Source of the DNA: Leptodactylus fallax
Lineage: Eukaryota > Chordata > Amphibia > Anura > Leptodactylidae
Length of the DNA: 64,000 nucleotides
Reading direction: 5' to 3'
NCBI GenBank assembly: GCA_947044405.1
Contig: CAMRHE010000054.1
Span: 5,967,501-6,031,500 of the forward strand
Shown here in pieces: positions 23,143 to 34,800 of this stretch. Position 1 is the stretch's first letter. Each line of letters opens with the position of its first letter. The translations under genes and the position numbers were made by a program. The notes below the pieces were generated by a model, which saw only the letters and a list, made by a program, of their open reading frames with translations, did not search any database and was not told the origin of the DNA.

Positions 23143-25289
23143 TGATGATCTTCTAATGGACCCTACAAATGTAGTGTGAAACAGGCCCTAATCTATCAGC
23201 AATGTTGTCAATAATACTGTAGTTTACCATTAGTTTCTTAGAAGTTAATTTATACGAAATAACTAATGTGACTGAAGTTTCTGCTTCCCTCTTTGTAATA
23301 ATGATGTAATATCTTTGCCCGTTCAGGTTTCTGAGCCATCCTCTGGCCACATGCTACAGCGCAGGAGGCGTGTTCATTTATAATCCTCTGCTCCTGGGTC
23401 TACTGCTGTTTTAGCACAGGTGAATATTCGTTGCAGTGTGCCTGTCCAGCCAGGGCTCTGAGTTCCTCTGGTTTCTAAAGAGTTAAAGTATGGTGCTCTT
23501 TTGATTGATATCCTTCCTTGCCAATCAAGCTTGGGGCGGATTCCTGATACCCCCTATATAGTTTTCCAACTCTCTCTTGGTTGCTTGCTATTTGTCTCTA
23601 AGCGTTATACTGTTTTTCTTATTATCTATTTCTGACCTTGGCTTTTCCCTTTGACTATTCTCCTGGTTCTGATTTGGTACTTTGCTTCTCGACTGGCTCT
23701 GACCCATGGCTCTCTTTATTACCCGTTCCTCTTTGTTTGTCTTGTCTATGTTTTGTATTCACTTGTAGTATAGGAAGGGCCCGTCGCCCAGTTGTCCTCT
23801 ACCACTTACATTAGTTGAGGTAAGTAGGTAGGGACAAGGGGTGGTTCAAGCAGTGTTGAACCTAGCCTCTTTGCTGCCTGAGGCGGACTATAGAAAGACG
23901 CCTCCCCCCCCCAAAAAAAAAAATTGAGTTTCCATGCTACTAGTTTAACACACTGTTATCGTCGCACAATATACACAATACACAAAGTTATAAAACAGTT
24001 TTTAAGAATTCTTCTTCCTGTATTACTTCAGTATCAGATCAACAACATGGCATTAACAATGAAAGTAACTTCACACATCTGCTTGGTGGATGGACGAGCC
24101 CACGTGGCCCCCATTCTCTATAATAGGAGCGCTGCAGATAGCTGAGTACTGGACTTCAGGTATCTTCGGCACTCCCATCGAAGTGAATGAGAGCCACACG
24201 GGTTCGTCAATCCACCAAGTGACACACCTATATATATGGCTGTGGTCAGGCTGAATTCCCACCCAGTGGGGGGAAAAAACCCAATTCTCAGGTTCAGTGG
24301 GGGTCTCAGCAGACAGACCCCCATCAATCAGGTATTTATCCTCTATCATTTAGGTGAATACAGTGTAGTAACATTTTGTGACTTACAGGTGACGTCTCTG
24401 ACTAATCCTTCACATTTCCCTTCTCTTCCCTTTGGACCGCCATGACCACTTCTTCCATCTGTGACTTGTCTCTGTAAAGTTTGCAACACAGACATCTTTG
24501 ACTCCTCACTTTTCCAGGCATCCAACCCACATTGTCCTCACCTGCACAAAGCCCCCATCCTGCTGCTACCCCCAATTATAAAATATATGATATAACCCCC
24601 CATAATGAAAAATACCCCCAAGTGCATCTTTATATTAATAACGTCCATGTGTACCCTGTATAAATAGTGCCCCGTATTAATAATGCCCCAGGTGTTAACT
24701 AATTAAAAGGTTTTCCAGGTCATTAATAAACTAATCAGTGGGGCTCAAAAACCCAGGACCCCCACTGATCAGCTGTTTGAATGGTACCTGTGTAAGCGCC
24801 ATGACCGCTTCTCTGTTTACATAGTGTCATTCATCTCATAGCGGCCATGTAATGTAACTACAGCACACGGTATTATCCTGCTATTGCTATTATTTTAGCG
24901 TGTAACGGATATAACTATAGAGGCGGGCAGCGTATTTTACTCTATAAAGATCAGGTATGGACAGGACAGGGACAGTGAAAAATGTAAACTTTATTGGTGA
25001 CTTTGTGCATGTGTTGTGTAAGTGTTTGGTGCGACACTTTTGGCGCTGCAACCTGGAGGATGGTCACAGCGCCAATAAACTTCCTGGTTATGTGATTAGG
25101 CTCAGAGGGGTATTACATTATCCCTCTATGTGACAATCAGAGAGCAGAAGTATAGTATGCTCTCAGGAGGGGGGGACACTTTTAGAGCCCCATTTCTAAG
25201 GATCTGTTAGGGCCACAAAGATGCAACTGGATTCATTTTAAAGATGAGAATCTCATCTTTAAAAAGATACCAAGATCACTATGATAGAC

Positions 25290-25580
25290 CTAGTGGCCCC
25301 TGCACTGGTATTATGCTCCATAGTGGCCCCTGCACTGGTATTATGCTCCATAGTGGCCCCTGCACTGGTATTATGCTCCAAAGTGGCCCCTGCACTTATA
25401 TTATGCTCCATAGTGGCCCCTGCACACAGTATTATGCTCTATAGTGGCCCCTGCACTCGGTATTATGCTCCATAGTGGCCCCTGCACTCGGTATTATGCT
25501 CCATAGTGGCCCCTGCACAGGGTATTATGCTCTACAGTAGCCCCTGCACACGGTATTATGCCCCATAGTGGGCCACCCAT
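25290..25580. repeat. 30-bp tandem array, about nine units
   Basis: Units begin TAGTGGCCCCTGCAC and end TATTATGCTCCA; the first three are identical and later units are 30-31 bp with substitutions. The reverse complement of the same unit forms arrays at 54428-54650 and 31388-31515. Open frames of repeated SGPCT-type peptides here are by-products of the period being divisible by three. Confidence 0.92.
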
Positions 25581-25594
25581 GAACTACTATTATA

Positions 25595-25910
25595 CTCTGG
25601 GGTCTTTTCAGACCCCAGAGTATAATGATTGGAGACCCAGGGGAGGATACAAACATAAAAACCAGTGTTACTTACCTATCCTGGACACCGGTGCACTCCT
25701 TGCAGCTTTTGGCCCTGTTTAATTGCGCACAGACGTCACGTGATCAGGCCGGCGACGCGACCTGATGACGTCACCAGAGGCTTCAAGCTTGCTTGGAGTA
25801 ACATCGGATTGCAGGAGGTGAGTAACATTGGTTTTTATGTTCCCTCACCTCCCCTGGGTCTCCAATTATTATACTCCGGGGTCTGAAAAGGCCCCAGAGT
25901 ATAATACAGT
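25595..25910. repeat. Inverted module with splice-donor-like arms
   Basis: Arms GACCCCAGAGTATAATGATT and GAAAAGGCCCCAGAGTATAA bracket an inner foldback: GTTACTTACCT on the left (minus-strand AGGTAAGTAAC at 25667-25677) and AGGTGAGTAAC on the right (25815-25825). Versions occur at 36565-36955, 54060-54395 and 61805-62190, and half of one in H1 near 9540-9630. Confidence 0.75.
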
Positions 25911-26479
25911 AATACTGTAGTAGTATTTGAGGCCCGCAGCCTCACTTACCAATGCCCGCGGCTGCTCACAGCGGCATCCACTTCCCTATCTGTGTCCCAT
26001 AGCAGAAGGGGAAGCGGAGGCGACCACAAGCAGACGTGGGGTAGGTAAATAAATAGGCCGTTACCTGCCGGGGATACTCCAGCAGGTTACGGCCTATTTA
26101 TATATAAAAAAAGTTATCCTCACCTACCAGCGATGCCTTGATGCAGCCGCCGCCTCCTCCTCTTCTTGTCCGCGACGTCTGTTTCTCAGCGTTGGCGGCG
26201 CGATGACGTCATTGTATCGCCAATGCGCTGAGATGCGACGTCTCGTAAACTAGCCCAGGACAGGCCCCGCTCAGCGTTGTTTTTTTTTTTTTAAAGCGGC
26301 CTGTCCTGGACTGGTTTACATTGAATAGTAAAAATGCCGCCCCCCAGACAGTGACGGACAGTGCCGCCTCACTTCGCCTCATTAGCGGTGCGCCCCTGGG
26401 TTCAAGCATCAGGACTCACTGTCTCCGTCGTTCCCCTTCCTCCCAGGTTCCAGCAGCAGGTACTGGGGAATTGCTTAAT

Positions 26480-26962
26480 TGGCAATTCCCTAACAAATGG
26501 CCACTGCAATAAAAGAAAAAACCTGATCATATCTCTGCACAAAAAAAAGTATATTCTTTGGCAACTTCTCTCACTTCTGATGTCAGGGTTGTGCACATTT
26601 GTCCATCGCTTCAGTCCCTTTTCCATTCTACACAGCTGGATTCCCATTTATCAGAAATTTATGTGTCCAGTTGTTTTATGCCTTAGCTGGGACACAAGTG
26701 ATGACATATTTATGCACTATTCGTACCAGTCTGGCTTCCATATACTACATGAAAAAAACAGATTGCTGAACATATGTAAAGGGGGACTTTGTACAAAAAT
26801 GAGAGACACTTATGACAAAAATGATATAACAGTTTCTGACATAACACTTCATGAGTTTTGTGTTCAGAGGCATTATATTTGCCACAGGACCTCTAATTGG
26901 TTGTGTGTGGGTTATGCGCAAAACAATTAACTGGGCGCAATTGATATATGTTAAAAGCAAAC
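26480..26962. other. No gene or recognised repeat
   Basis: A 189-codon open frame crosses 26361-26930 but spans the end of a hAT element and unrelated DNA. It has no domain and is taken as chance. Confidence 0.5.
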
Positions 26963-27362
26963 TTAAAGGGGTTGATTCAGCAAATAAATCTTACTGTTTG
27001 TATATTCTTTCTGTTTCAATTCCTCACGATTTTCTAGATCTCTGCTTGCAGTCATTTTTTGTTTACTTCCAGTCAATGAAAATCATTCCATGGTCATGTG
27101 ATGGGTGATCCATTGTCAAGGGCAGATACACAGCTCGATACAGTCACAGCATAATAATCAGAGCTCAGTCTTGTAACGAGCTGTGAACCTGTGTGTTCAT
27201 CACATGACCATGGAATGATCTTTATCCACTGGCCGTAAACAGAATGAATGACAGCAAGCAAAGATCTAGAAAACCGTGAGGAATTGATACAGAAAGTATA
27301 TTGGAAAATTGTACAACTTTTAATTATATCTTAATAATGTATATTTGCTAAAACTGAACAAC
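26963..27362. mobile_element. T2-type foldback MITE
   Basis: TTAAAGGGGTTGATTCAGCA opens the element. Long inverted arms meet near 27150: TTCAATTCCTCACGATTTTC and CCATGGTCATGTGATG on the left against CATCACATGACCATGG and AACCGTGAGGAATTGA on the right. The right terminus abuts the end of the DIRS element at about 27363. Confidence 0.7.
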
Positions 27363-27365
27363 TCT

Positions 27366-27631
27366 CGTTGATTGTAATGTCAATCTGTATTCCCTTAGTC
27401 CTGACAGCAGCACAATATGGGGTATCTCTGCCCCTGTGTGTTGTTTAGGACAGGTGGAACCTTTAATTAGCACCAAAAATAAGAAGGTGCCTCCTACTGG
27501 CCCTATAAGAGGGCACAAGAGACCTTCCTCCCCTGTGTAAATTATAAATTAAAAGGAAACAAGCTTCTAGGGAGGGAAGCCTTGTGCTGCTGTCAGGACT
27601 AAGGGAATACAGATTGACATTACAATCAACG
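27366..27631. repeat. DIRS terminal and internal complementary repeats: 50-bp perfect inverted repeat
   Basis: 27366-27415 and 27582-27631 are identical reverse complements over 50 bp (core CCCTTAGTCCTGACAGCAGC). Immediately inside, at about 27637-27665, a diverged direct copy (CTTACGTCCGACAGCAGCAC) follows. This is the DIRS layout of a right terminal repeat next to an internal complementary region joining complements of both element ends. Confidence 0.85.
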
Positions 27632-27789
27632 ATTCCCCTTACGTCCGACAGCAGCACAATATGGGGAGATACCAAGTAATTCCCCTAGGGAAGGTTTCCT
27701 CGCCTTACAACGTCAAGGACTGTCTGACCAAAGGCAGTTGTCTGGGAACTGCGGACGTCTGAACGATAATGTTTAACAAAGGTCAACTG

Positions 27790-28810
27790 AGATGACCATG
27801 ATGCAGCCACACAAATCTGGTCCAATGGTAAGGACCGATACTCAGCCCAAGAAGTCGACACAGCCCTGGTCGAGTGGCCGTAGAAAAGACTGGAGGGAGT
27901 AACTCCTGAATAAGAAAGGAAGACTTAATTGTCTCCTTGATCCATGTGGATAGAGTAGGCTTGGAAGTCTTGAGGCCTTTGTTTTTACCCTGCATGTTGA
28001 TTAGTAGGTTTTCGGCCTTCCTAAGCGGTTGAGTGCGGGATAGGTAAATCCGCAGACACCTTACCACATCTAAGGTCTGGAGCTTTTCTTCTTCCTCAGA
28101 GGTTGGAGTGGGGAAAAATACAGGTAACGACAATCCCTTGACAGAGCATCCACTGCCAAGGGATTGTCCTCCTGGTAAAGGGAACAGAACGTCTCCACCT
28201 TGGCGTTGAGTCGGGTTGCCATGAGGTCTATTTCTGGAAGACCCCACTTCAGGGTAATCTGATGAAAGACTTCTGGATTGAGTGCCCATTCTCCTGATAC
28301 GGCATGATCCGACTCAACCGATCCGCTACTATGTTCAGGGAGCCCTTGATGTGAACTGTGGATAAATGGGTTAGATTTTTCTCTGCCCATGTAAATATCA
28401 GATCTGCCTCCCTGAGGAGGGTTGGTGATCTGGTGCCTCCCTGCCTGTTCACGTACAGCACTGTGGTCATGTTGTCTGACCGAATCTTGACTGCTCTTCC
28501 CTTGAGAAGAGGCGAGAAATGGAGTAAGGCACAATATACAGCTCTGAGCTCCTTCCAGTTGGACGAGGTCCTTCTTTCTGGAGCGCTCCAGACTCCCTTT
28601 ATGGAGTTTTTGTCCAATGGGCTTCCCATCCCGTGAGGGTGCATCTGTAGTCAACAGGGTCCAAGGAGGTTGGACCGTGGACCTTCCGTCTTTCAGGTGC
28701 AACCACCACTTGAGGGAAAAACGGGTCCTGGGGGAGAGTAGACCTTCATCAGACATCTGTAAATTTCTCATTGTATTAGAAAGATGAGCACCACCCCTCA
28801 AGTCTTTCAC
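27790..28810 (-). pseudogene. DIRS RNase H / tyrosine recombinase remnant
   Basis: Read on the minus strand, RNase H-like sequence comes first (WTLLTTDA at about 28650, then NWKELRAVYCALLHFSPLL and VKIRSDNMTTVLYVNRQGGT), followed by LNPEVFHQITLKWGLPEID. After VDALS the sequence jumps to recombinase sequence (EEEEKLQTLDVVRCL, SKPTLSTWIKETIK, then a frame-broken match to the HSTR block). Several frameshifts separate the pieces. The recombinase N-terminal catalytic Arg region is deleted. Not functional. Confidence 0.85.
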
Positions 28811-28871
28811 TCAGATATATGAAGATTTCTTTGATATATTTGGGGACCCTCCAATGCATAATTGTCATTAT

Positions 28872-29601
28872 GTGATCCTCCCTTTTTATGTTTAATCAAG
28901 TTTATTAAAGTTTTGCAATAAGAACAAAAGAGAAAAAAAGGGAAGGGGGTACAATGCCATAGCATTAGTATCAATTAAGACAGGGGGGTCACCCAAGCCA
29001 CCCTGTTCATAGATAAGGCACAGTAGTAAAGGATTAGGCGTAGGGCTGGCGAGGTCCACAATAAGGAAATCGGCAATGAATAACACAGTGGCAACTAAAA
29101 TAACTGTAACAATAGGTGGGTGATGGCTGAAAGAACAAAAATCCAACTGTAGAGAACCACCACAGGACCACCCGCCTAACAGTAGATTAAGACAAACGTT
29201 GAAAGGGAGGGGGGTCATAGGGAGTACACAGTGTACAGGACACACAAAACCACAGACACGACAAGCACAGAGGGGCACACTGGGGCAAGGGGGGGAGGAA
29301 TGGAAGGGAAAATTTGGTTATGGAGAGCAGCCGGACACTGCACCAACAGAGGAGCAAAACAACCCCACATCAAGAAAAGAAAGAGGAGAACTCCAAGGAC
29401 TCCTGAAACATCACCCATGGCCGCCAGTGGGACTCAAATTAAGAGGGGACAGGCGAGTCCTCGGCCACCAGGGCTTCCATTCTCCTGATAAGGAAAAGCT
29501 CCTGAAGAAACTCCACGAGGGTAGGCGCGGCAGTACTGCGCCAATGCCTGTGAATGACTGTTCTGGTGGCGGTGAGGAAATGTCGTGATCCTCACTTTTT
29601 A
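28872..29601 (-). mobile_element. 3' tail of an L1-like LINE, second copy
   Basis: A 17-bp duplication with one mismatch (GTGATCCTCCCTTTTTA at 28872-28888, GTGATCCTCACTTTTTA at 29585-29601) flanks 28889-29584. The minus-strand 3' end reads TGCAAAACTTTAATAAACTT, like the tail at 8573. GAATGACTGTTCTGGTGG here matches GAATGACCGTTTGAGCAG at about 12817 in copy 1. No protein domain is present; open frames over it are low-complexity. Confidence 0.65.
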
Positions 29602-30345
29602 ATTGTACTTTATATTATTAATAATATCCATTTTGTTATCTCCATATCTCTTGACATTGATATCTGATTTAACTTATTCTTATATTTTGTAATTTCTGAT
29701 TGTTTATATGTACATTTACAGATTTTTACACATCCCTCACTCGGAACTACGTACCAGGGACTTTGAAAGAGAATCTAACATTAACAGAATACCTGAAAAC
29801 TCAATGGATCCCAAGAGGTTTATGATCATACCAATAATATTCAAAGAAAATAAGGAATGTTGTGCCTTATTTGAGCAAATATTGAACAAGTGCTCACTGG
29901 ACTTGATGACCCTCACCGTGAATTTCCTCCAAGAAGTGATTCAGGAACATAAATAAAAAATTGCAGTGATTGAGGTCCAATTACATTTTTGAGAACAGGG
30001 ATACCTAAAGTGTTTATGTTTACTTTTGTTTATTTCTTTATTTTTATATGTGATCTAGGGATTTGAACTTTTGTGTTTTTAGTGTTTTTTTTGTACTTTT
30101 AAAAACTTTTTTTTTCCACTTTTGCTTTTATGTGCAGACCTTCTAGGGACCTTGAACCCTAGGGGGTCTGATCGCTCATATTATTCACTGCAATACTAAT
30201 GTATCGCAGTTATTAGTAAAATCCATTCACTTCTATTACATGCTGCATATAGGTACCAATCGCATCTGTTAGCGGCAGGTCCTTGCTGTATTATACCTGA
30301 GCCCTCTCCATACATCCCCATGCGACCAAGGACGTACTATTACGA
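29602..30345. other. No gene; possible unclassified repeat
   Basis: T-rich DNA. From about 30130 the stretch CCTAGGGGGTCTGATCGCTC looks like part of a common frog repeat, with no visible ends. Confidence 0.4.
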
Positions 30346-31520
30346 TAGGGCATAAAATTATGGGCATTATAGTGTGTGGAGGGGCCGCTAATGGACATTA
30401 TACTGTGTACAGGTGTGAACCGAGAGCAAGGCAGGTGGTTTGGACTCCGCAACCAGAAATGAACGCACACGCGGTAGTTCAAGAAAAAAAAAATATATTT
30501 ACTATAAGTTAATAAAGGCTAGTTAAAGGTAAAATGACAGGGCTAAAGACAAGCAAAATATACAATATAGCATGAACAATTTCAAGGCAAATTCTGCAAT
30601 GGTTTCTACTTTTACTCTGTCCACTTCTGCAGTATGGACACTGAATGAACAATATACTCAAAACTATCCCTAACTGACCCTGACTTCACATTTGGGTGCA
30701 CCCCCTTTTCCCCAGTGGTCCAGGTGGACCGCTTACAGTCTGTAGAAGCGCGCGGTGGGGCCCAAAGTCGTTCCTTTCTTTTATAGCGAAACGTCCTCTC
30801 CTCACGGTTATCAGGATCTTGGGAGAAATGAAGTCCTCTTTAACAGGGAAACCCAATGAATGCAATGTAATCCAACAGCAGATTCCACTCAGCACACTGA
30901 CAGTCCTGCCGAATCCATACACTGAGCTGGGATGTAAGCCGGGGTTTAGCAGGTGCTGTCCAGTACATCAACAGCACTGCGAGTCTCTATCTGTGGTATC
31001 CATATACACAGTCACAATGTCAGTCTCACTGATCAGCCACTGAGCACAGTTCCTTTCACGTGGACTCACTAGTCCTGTTGTCTCTTTACACTCTGTTTGT
31101 CTCTGGACCAAGATACAGCTTAGCTGTACAGAAAAATCTCCACACCAGTTCAATACAACACTTGCTAAGATGGCTGCTGCTCTCTGTCTCGTCACTTCCT
31201 GCTTCTCTGCTCACATTCTGTCTGCAGAACAGGCAGACTGACATAAAAGGGGGGGGGGTCTCACTCCAGCATCATGTCACAATTACAATGGCTGCTGTCT
31301 TAAAGGAACAGAATCACAGAAATACATTCAACATTAACAGTTTATACAGACAAATGAAGCTTAGGACAACATTGGCTGTCTCTTACACAGGGTCCACTAT
31401 GAGACATTATACTGTGTACAGGGGCCACTATGAGACATTATACTGTGTGTAGGGGACGCGATGAGACATTGTACTGTGTGGAGGGGCCACTATGGGACAT
31501 TATATTGTGTGCAGAGTTTG
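30346..31520. repeat. 30-bp tandem array split by a probable solo LTR
   Basis: Units of the GACATTATACTGTGTACAGG, GGCCACTATG type stand at 30350-30413 and resume at 31388-31515. The two flanks join in register once the 974-bp insertion and one 4-bp duplication are removed. Confidence 0.8.
30414..31387 (-). mobile_element. Probable solo LTR, minus orientation
   Basis: The insertion starts TGTGAACCG and ends CTCTTACA, that is TG...CA, and is bounded by the 4-bp repeat CAGG (30410-30413 and 31388-31391). Length, termini and duplication fit a solo long terminal repeat of a retrovirus-like or Gypsy-type element. A TATA-like CTATAAAAG lies on the minus strand near 30780, suggesting minus orientation. 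No gag, pol or env sequence adjoins it, so the internal region is gone. Family is not identified. Confidence 0.6.
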
Positions 31521-31623
31521 TCAATACCCTGAGAGCCTCTAGATTGAAGAGTCAGTGAACTATGTGTGTGACGGCAGATAATGCTACACCTGCAGTTTAA
31601 TTGCCACCCTGACCCCACTGCTT

Positions 31624-32106
31624 TTAAAGGGAATCTGTCAGGTCAATTTGGGACACTAAACCACCCACAGGTCTTTATAGACCTGCGGTTTAGTGTCCCA
31701 AATTGCCCTGTTGTAATGCAACTTGCAGGCGCATTAAAAAAAAAAAACCTTTGTACTTACCTAGATAAGGGTCCGATCAACACTGTTTGGTGAGAATGGT
31801 CCGGCTTATTCATGAGGCACGCCTCCCGTCCGGTGCGATGTTCTTCAGTGAAGCCAAAGATGGACACCTCGGCTTCACTGAATAATTGCGGGACATGCGT
31901 ACTGAAGCCAAGGTGTACTCCTCTGGCTTCATTGAAGAACTGCGCAGGCGCGGGGAATACAGCTACAGGTCGAGTATAAAACTTTTTTATTTTTAATGCG
32001 GCCATGAATTGCGTTATAACAGGGTGATTTGGGACACTAAACCCCAGGTCCATATGGACGTGTGGGGGGTTTAGTGTCCCAAATTGCCCTGACAGATTCC
32101 CTTTAA
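31624..32106. mobile_element. T2-type MITE with long inverted repeats
   Basis: TTAA at 31624-31627 and 32103-32106 bounds TTAAAGGGAATCTGTCAGG and CCTGACAGATTCCCTTTAA. Inside each arm a secondary hairpin is built from TTTGGGACACTAAACC and GGTTTAGTGTCCCAAATTG. The ends are nearly undamaged, suggesting a comparatively recent insertion. Non-coding. Confidence 0.88.
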
Positions 32107-32330
32107 CTTTACTTACATAGGACTGCTGCCTTAACATATAAAGCAGACAGCCTTGTGTAACAGAAATGTTTGCTTTACATGGAGTGAGAGGCAGCAGTCC
32201 TGTGTAAGTTACAGTTTCAGCCTAACATGGTAATTTACATAGGACTGCTGCCTTTTCCTCCTTGTAAAGCAGTTCTGTGCAAAACTATTTACACAGGACT
32301 GCCATACATGGAGGAGCTCTTGTGCTGGCT
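32107..32330. repeat. Short direct and inverted repeats of ACATAGGACTGCTGCCTT
   Basis: ACATAGGACTGCTGCCTT occurs at about 32116 and 32236; the inverse AGGCAGCAGTCCTGTGTAAG lies between at about 32191, and ACACAGGACTGCCATACATG follows. Origin unclear. Confidence 0.6.
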
Positions 32331-33120
32331 TTGCCTACTTGCACTGAGCCCACCTATGAAATGGGGCCACTTTCAGGTCCCAATTTGTCCCTGACTGCTC
32401 CCATTCCTACTATTAATCCAGGAAGCTTGCTTAAGGATCATTATTTATCCATATATACAGCTATTTACTTTTTGTCTATTTCTATACTATGGTATAGTCT
32501 TTTCAGCGCTGTTCTCATTGTTTTACTCATATCACTGAGTACCACATCACGAATACCTATTATCCACAGAAATGGTGATTCTTCTCTGCTCAGTGTGATC
32601 CAACCACTTGGGACCTCCACTATTTACAGGTACCCTTGTCTGAATAAAGAAGAGGTTAAACAGGTACCCTGCCACTCCCTTTGACTTTATAGAAGTTGGG
32701 TTCTCTTCCCTAGTTCAAGAGAGAACCTTCAGGACCTCTGCTCCATTCACACAGAGTAACAAGGATTTTCTGGAGAGTCCTAGCATTTGGACCTGCATTG
32801 ATCAATTATCACCTATTCTGTACATTGGCACCTTTAACTTGCTTCTAAATTCTTTATCCTCCCTATTTTTGGAACCACTTGTTTGTATTCAGTGAATTAA
32901 TGCATTTCTGTTTAGTTTAAAAAAATTTTATTACCTAATGTTAATCACTCACCTGAAACTATATAACAAACTGTATTCTAGATACAGACATACAGTATAA
33001 AGCTTGGTGTGTTTAGCTTTCAGAGGATTATCTACATTGACATATTGTAGATAGTGACGAGGTCAACCCTAAAAAGTGTCAATTTCATTATTTTAGAGAT
33101 GTCCTTGCCTACATTGAGAC
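32331..33120. other. No gene or recognised repeat
   Basis: An open frame at 32277-32684 has no recognisable domain. The stretch is otherwise unremarkable. Confidence 0.45.
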
Positions 33121-33489
33121 AAAGAGAACCTTTTACCATTTCCACCACTTCACTGATTCCAGCATAGTTGGAATTTTCTCCCCACCATTCCTGAGCAACA
33201 AGTGCAGGTAGTTCTGGTGTCTGATGAGCTATTTAAGCTCTGTAATGTCAGAATGGCAGTGTCAGGCAGGAGTGTGTGATTCAGAGCTCCAATCAGAGGC
33301 AGCCATTGTCAGAATCACACCCCTTGCCTGCTCCTGCCTGACACTGTTTACAGTCAAATATCATATCATGTACCATATCATGCACTGATTGCTTGAGAAC
33401 TAGAGAAAAAATTACAACTGCACTGGAATTAGTGGAGGGACAGCTATTAAGAGCTGGGCATGTTGGAAGTGGTGAAAGGTCCTCTTTAA
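33121..33489. mobile_element. T2-type MITE, AGAGGACCTTTCACC subfamily, copy 2
   Basis: Homologous to 22699-23142: AAAGAGAACCTTTTACCATT on the left, GGTGAAAGGTCCTCTTTAA on the right with TTAA at 33486-33489. The left TTAA is lost. It shares GATTCAGAGCTCCAATCAGA and TGCTCCTGCCTGACACTG with copy 1. Confidence 0.78.
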
Positions 33490-33868
33490 ACATATTGTTC
33501 ATTTTTAGTGACCTGCAGTTTTTTATGCCAACATTTTGTCCTGACTCACGTATAGTTTTATAATGCTCAGAGCTTCATTTTATTGCTACAGAGCTCCATA
33601 TCCTCAATATGGCCATAGGATAAGGTAGTAAAATTCATGTTGCATAACAGCTTTCACTAGTGGAGCTTGAGGACTTACTGCATTCTGTTTAGAATTCAAA
33701 TAGAAAAGAACAGTGCACAATAAGTTGCACCCACTTGATGTCTAATCAAAGAAAGATCAGGGATTTCAATGAATTTTAAGTTATGCTGAATCTTTGCCCA
33801 CAAAACTATATATAAATCTGCTCAGCTCCTCTTGCTCTATAACATGTTTCCTGCAAGATTAATTACTA

Positions 33869-34798
<930 letters not shown>

Positions 34799-34800
34799 TA

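Larger units (their letters stand above)
23851..26398. mobile_element. hAT-type non-autonomous element H3
   Basis: A perfect 8-bp duplication, GGTTCAAG (23843-23850 and 26399-26406), flanks the ends CAGTGTTGAACCTAGCC and, reversed, CAGGGGCGCACCGC. Subterminal CTGCCTGAGGCGG is mirrored by GAGGCGAAGTGAGGCGGC on the other end. The interior holds foldback-family halves (about 24080-24350 and 24715-24860), a 30-bp tandem array (25290-25580), an inverted module with splice-donor-like arms (25595-25910) and a GC-rich foldback (25905-26280). No transposase. Confidence 0.87.
23350..26480. mobile_element. Unclassified frog repeat, possibly LTR-derived, split by hAT element H3
   Basis: Sequence on both sides of H3 looks like one older repeat: on the left CCCGTCGCCCAGTTGTCC and GTAGGTAGGGACAAGGGG; on the right CCTTCCTCCCAGGTTCCAGC. 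I recognise this type from frog genomes but cannot place its class or exact ends. Confidence 0.35.
27364..28815 (-). mobile_element. DIRS-type retrotransposon, internally deleted copy
   Basis: On the minus strand the element holds, in order, part of an RNase H-like region, a direct join to the C-terminal part of a tyrosine recombinase, and the terminal/internal inverted repeats of DIRS elements. DIRS elements insert with a tyrosine recombinase rather than an integrase. Gag and reverse transcriptase are missing on the 5' side. Compared with the larger copy at 42.54-47.25 kb, sequence equivalent to about 43265-44165 there is deleted. A LINE tail begins about 60 bp beyond the recognisable homology. 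Confidence 0.85.

Noticed and set aside
25244..25475. Repetitive SGPCT and VAPALV open frames
   Set aside because: They arise because a 30-bp repeat unit stays in frame; this is a transposon-borne minisatellite, not a gene.
25290..25580. CRISPR-like regular repeats
   Set aside because: Units are contiguous without unique spacers, in vertebrate DNA; this is a minisatellite.
26361..26930. 189-codon open frame
   Set aside because: It crosses the end of a hAT element into unrelated DNA and has no recognisable domain.
30696..31452. Open frames inside the probable LTR
   Set aside because: LTRs are normally non-coding and no viral protein motif is visible.
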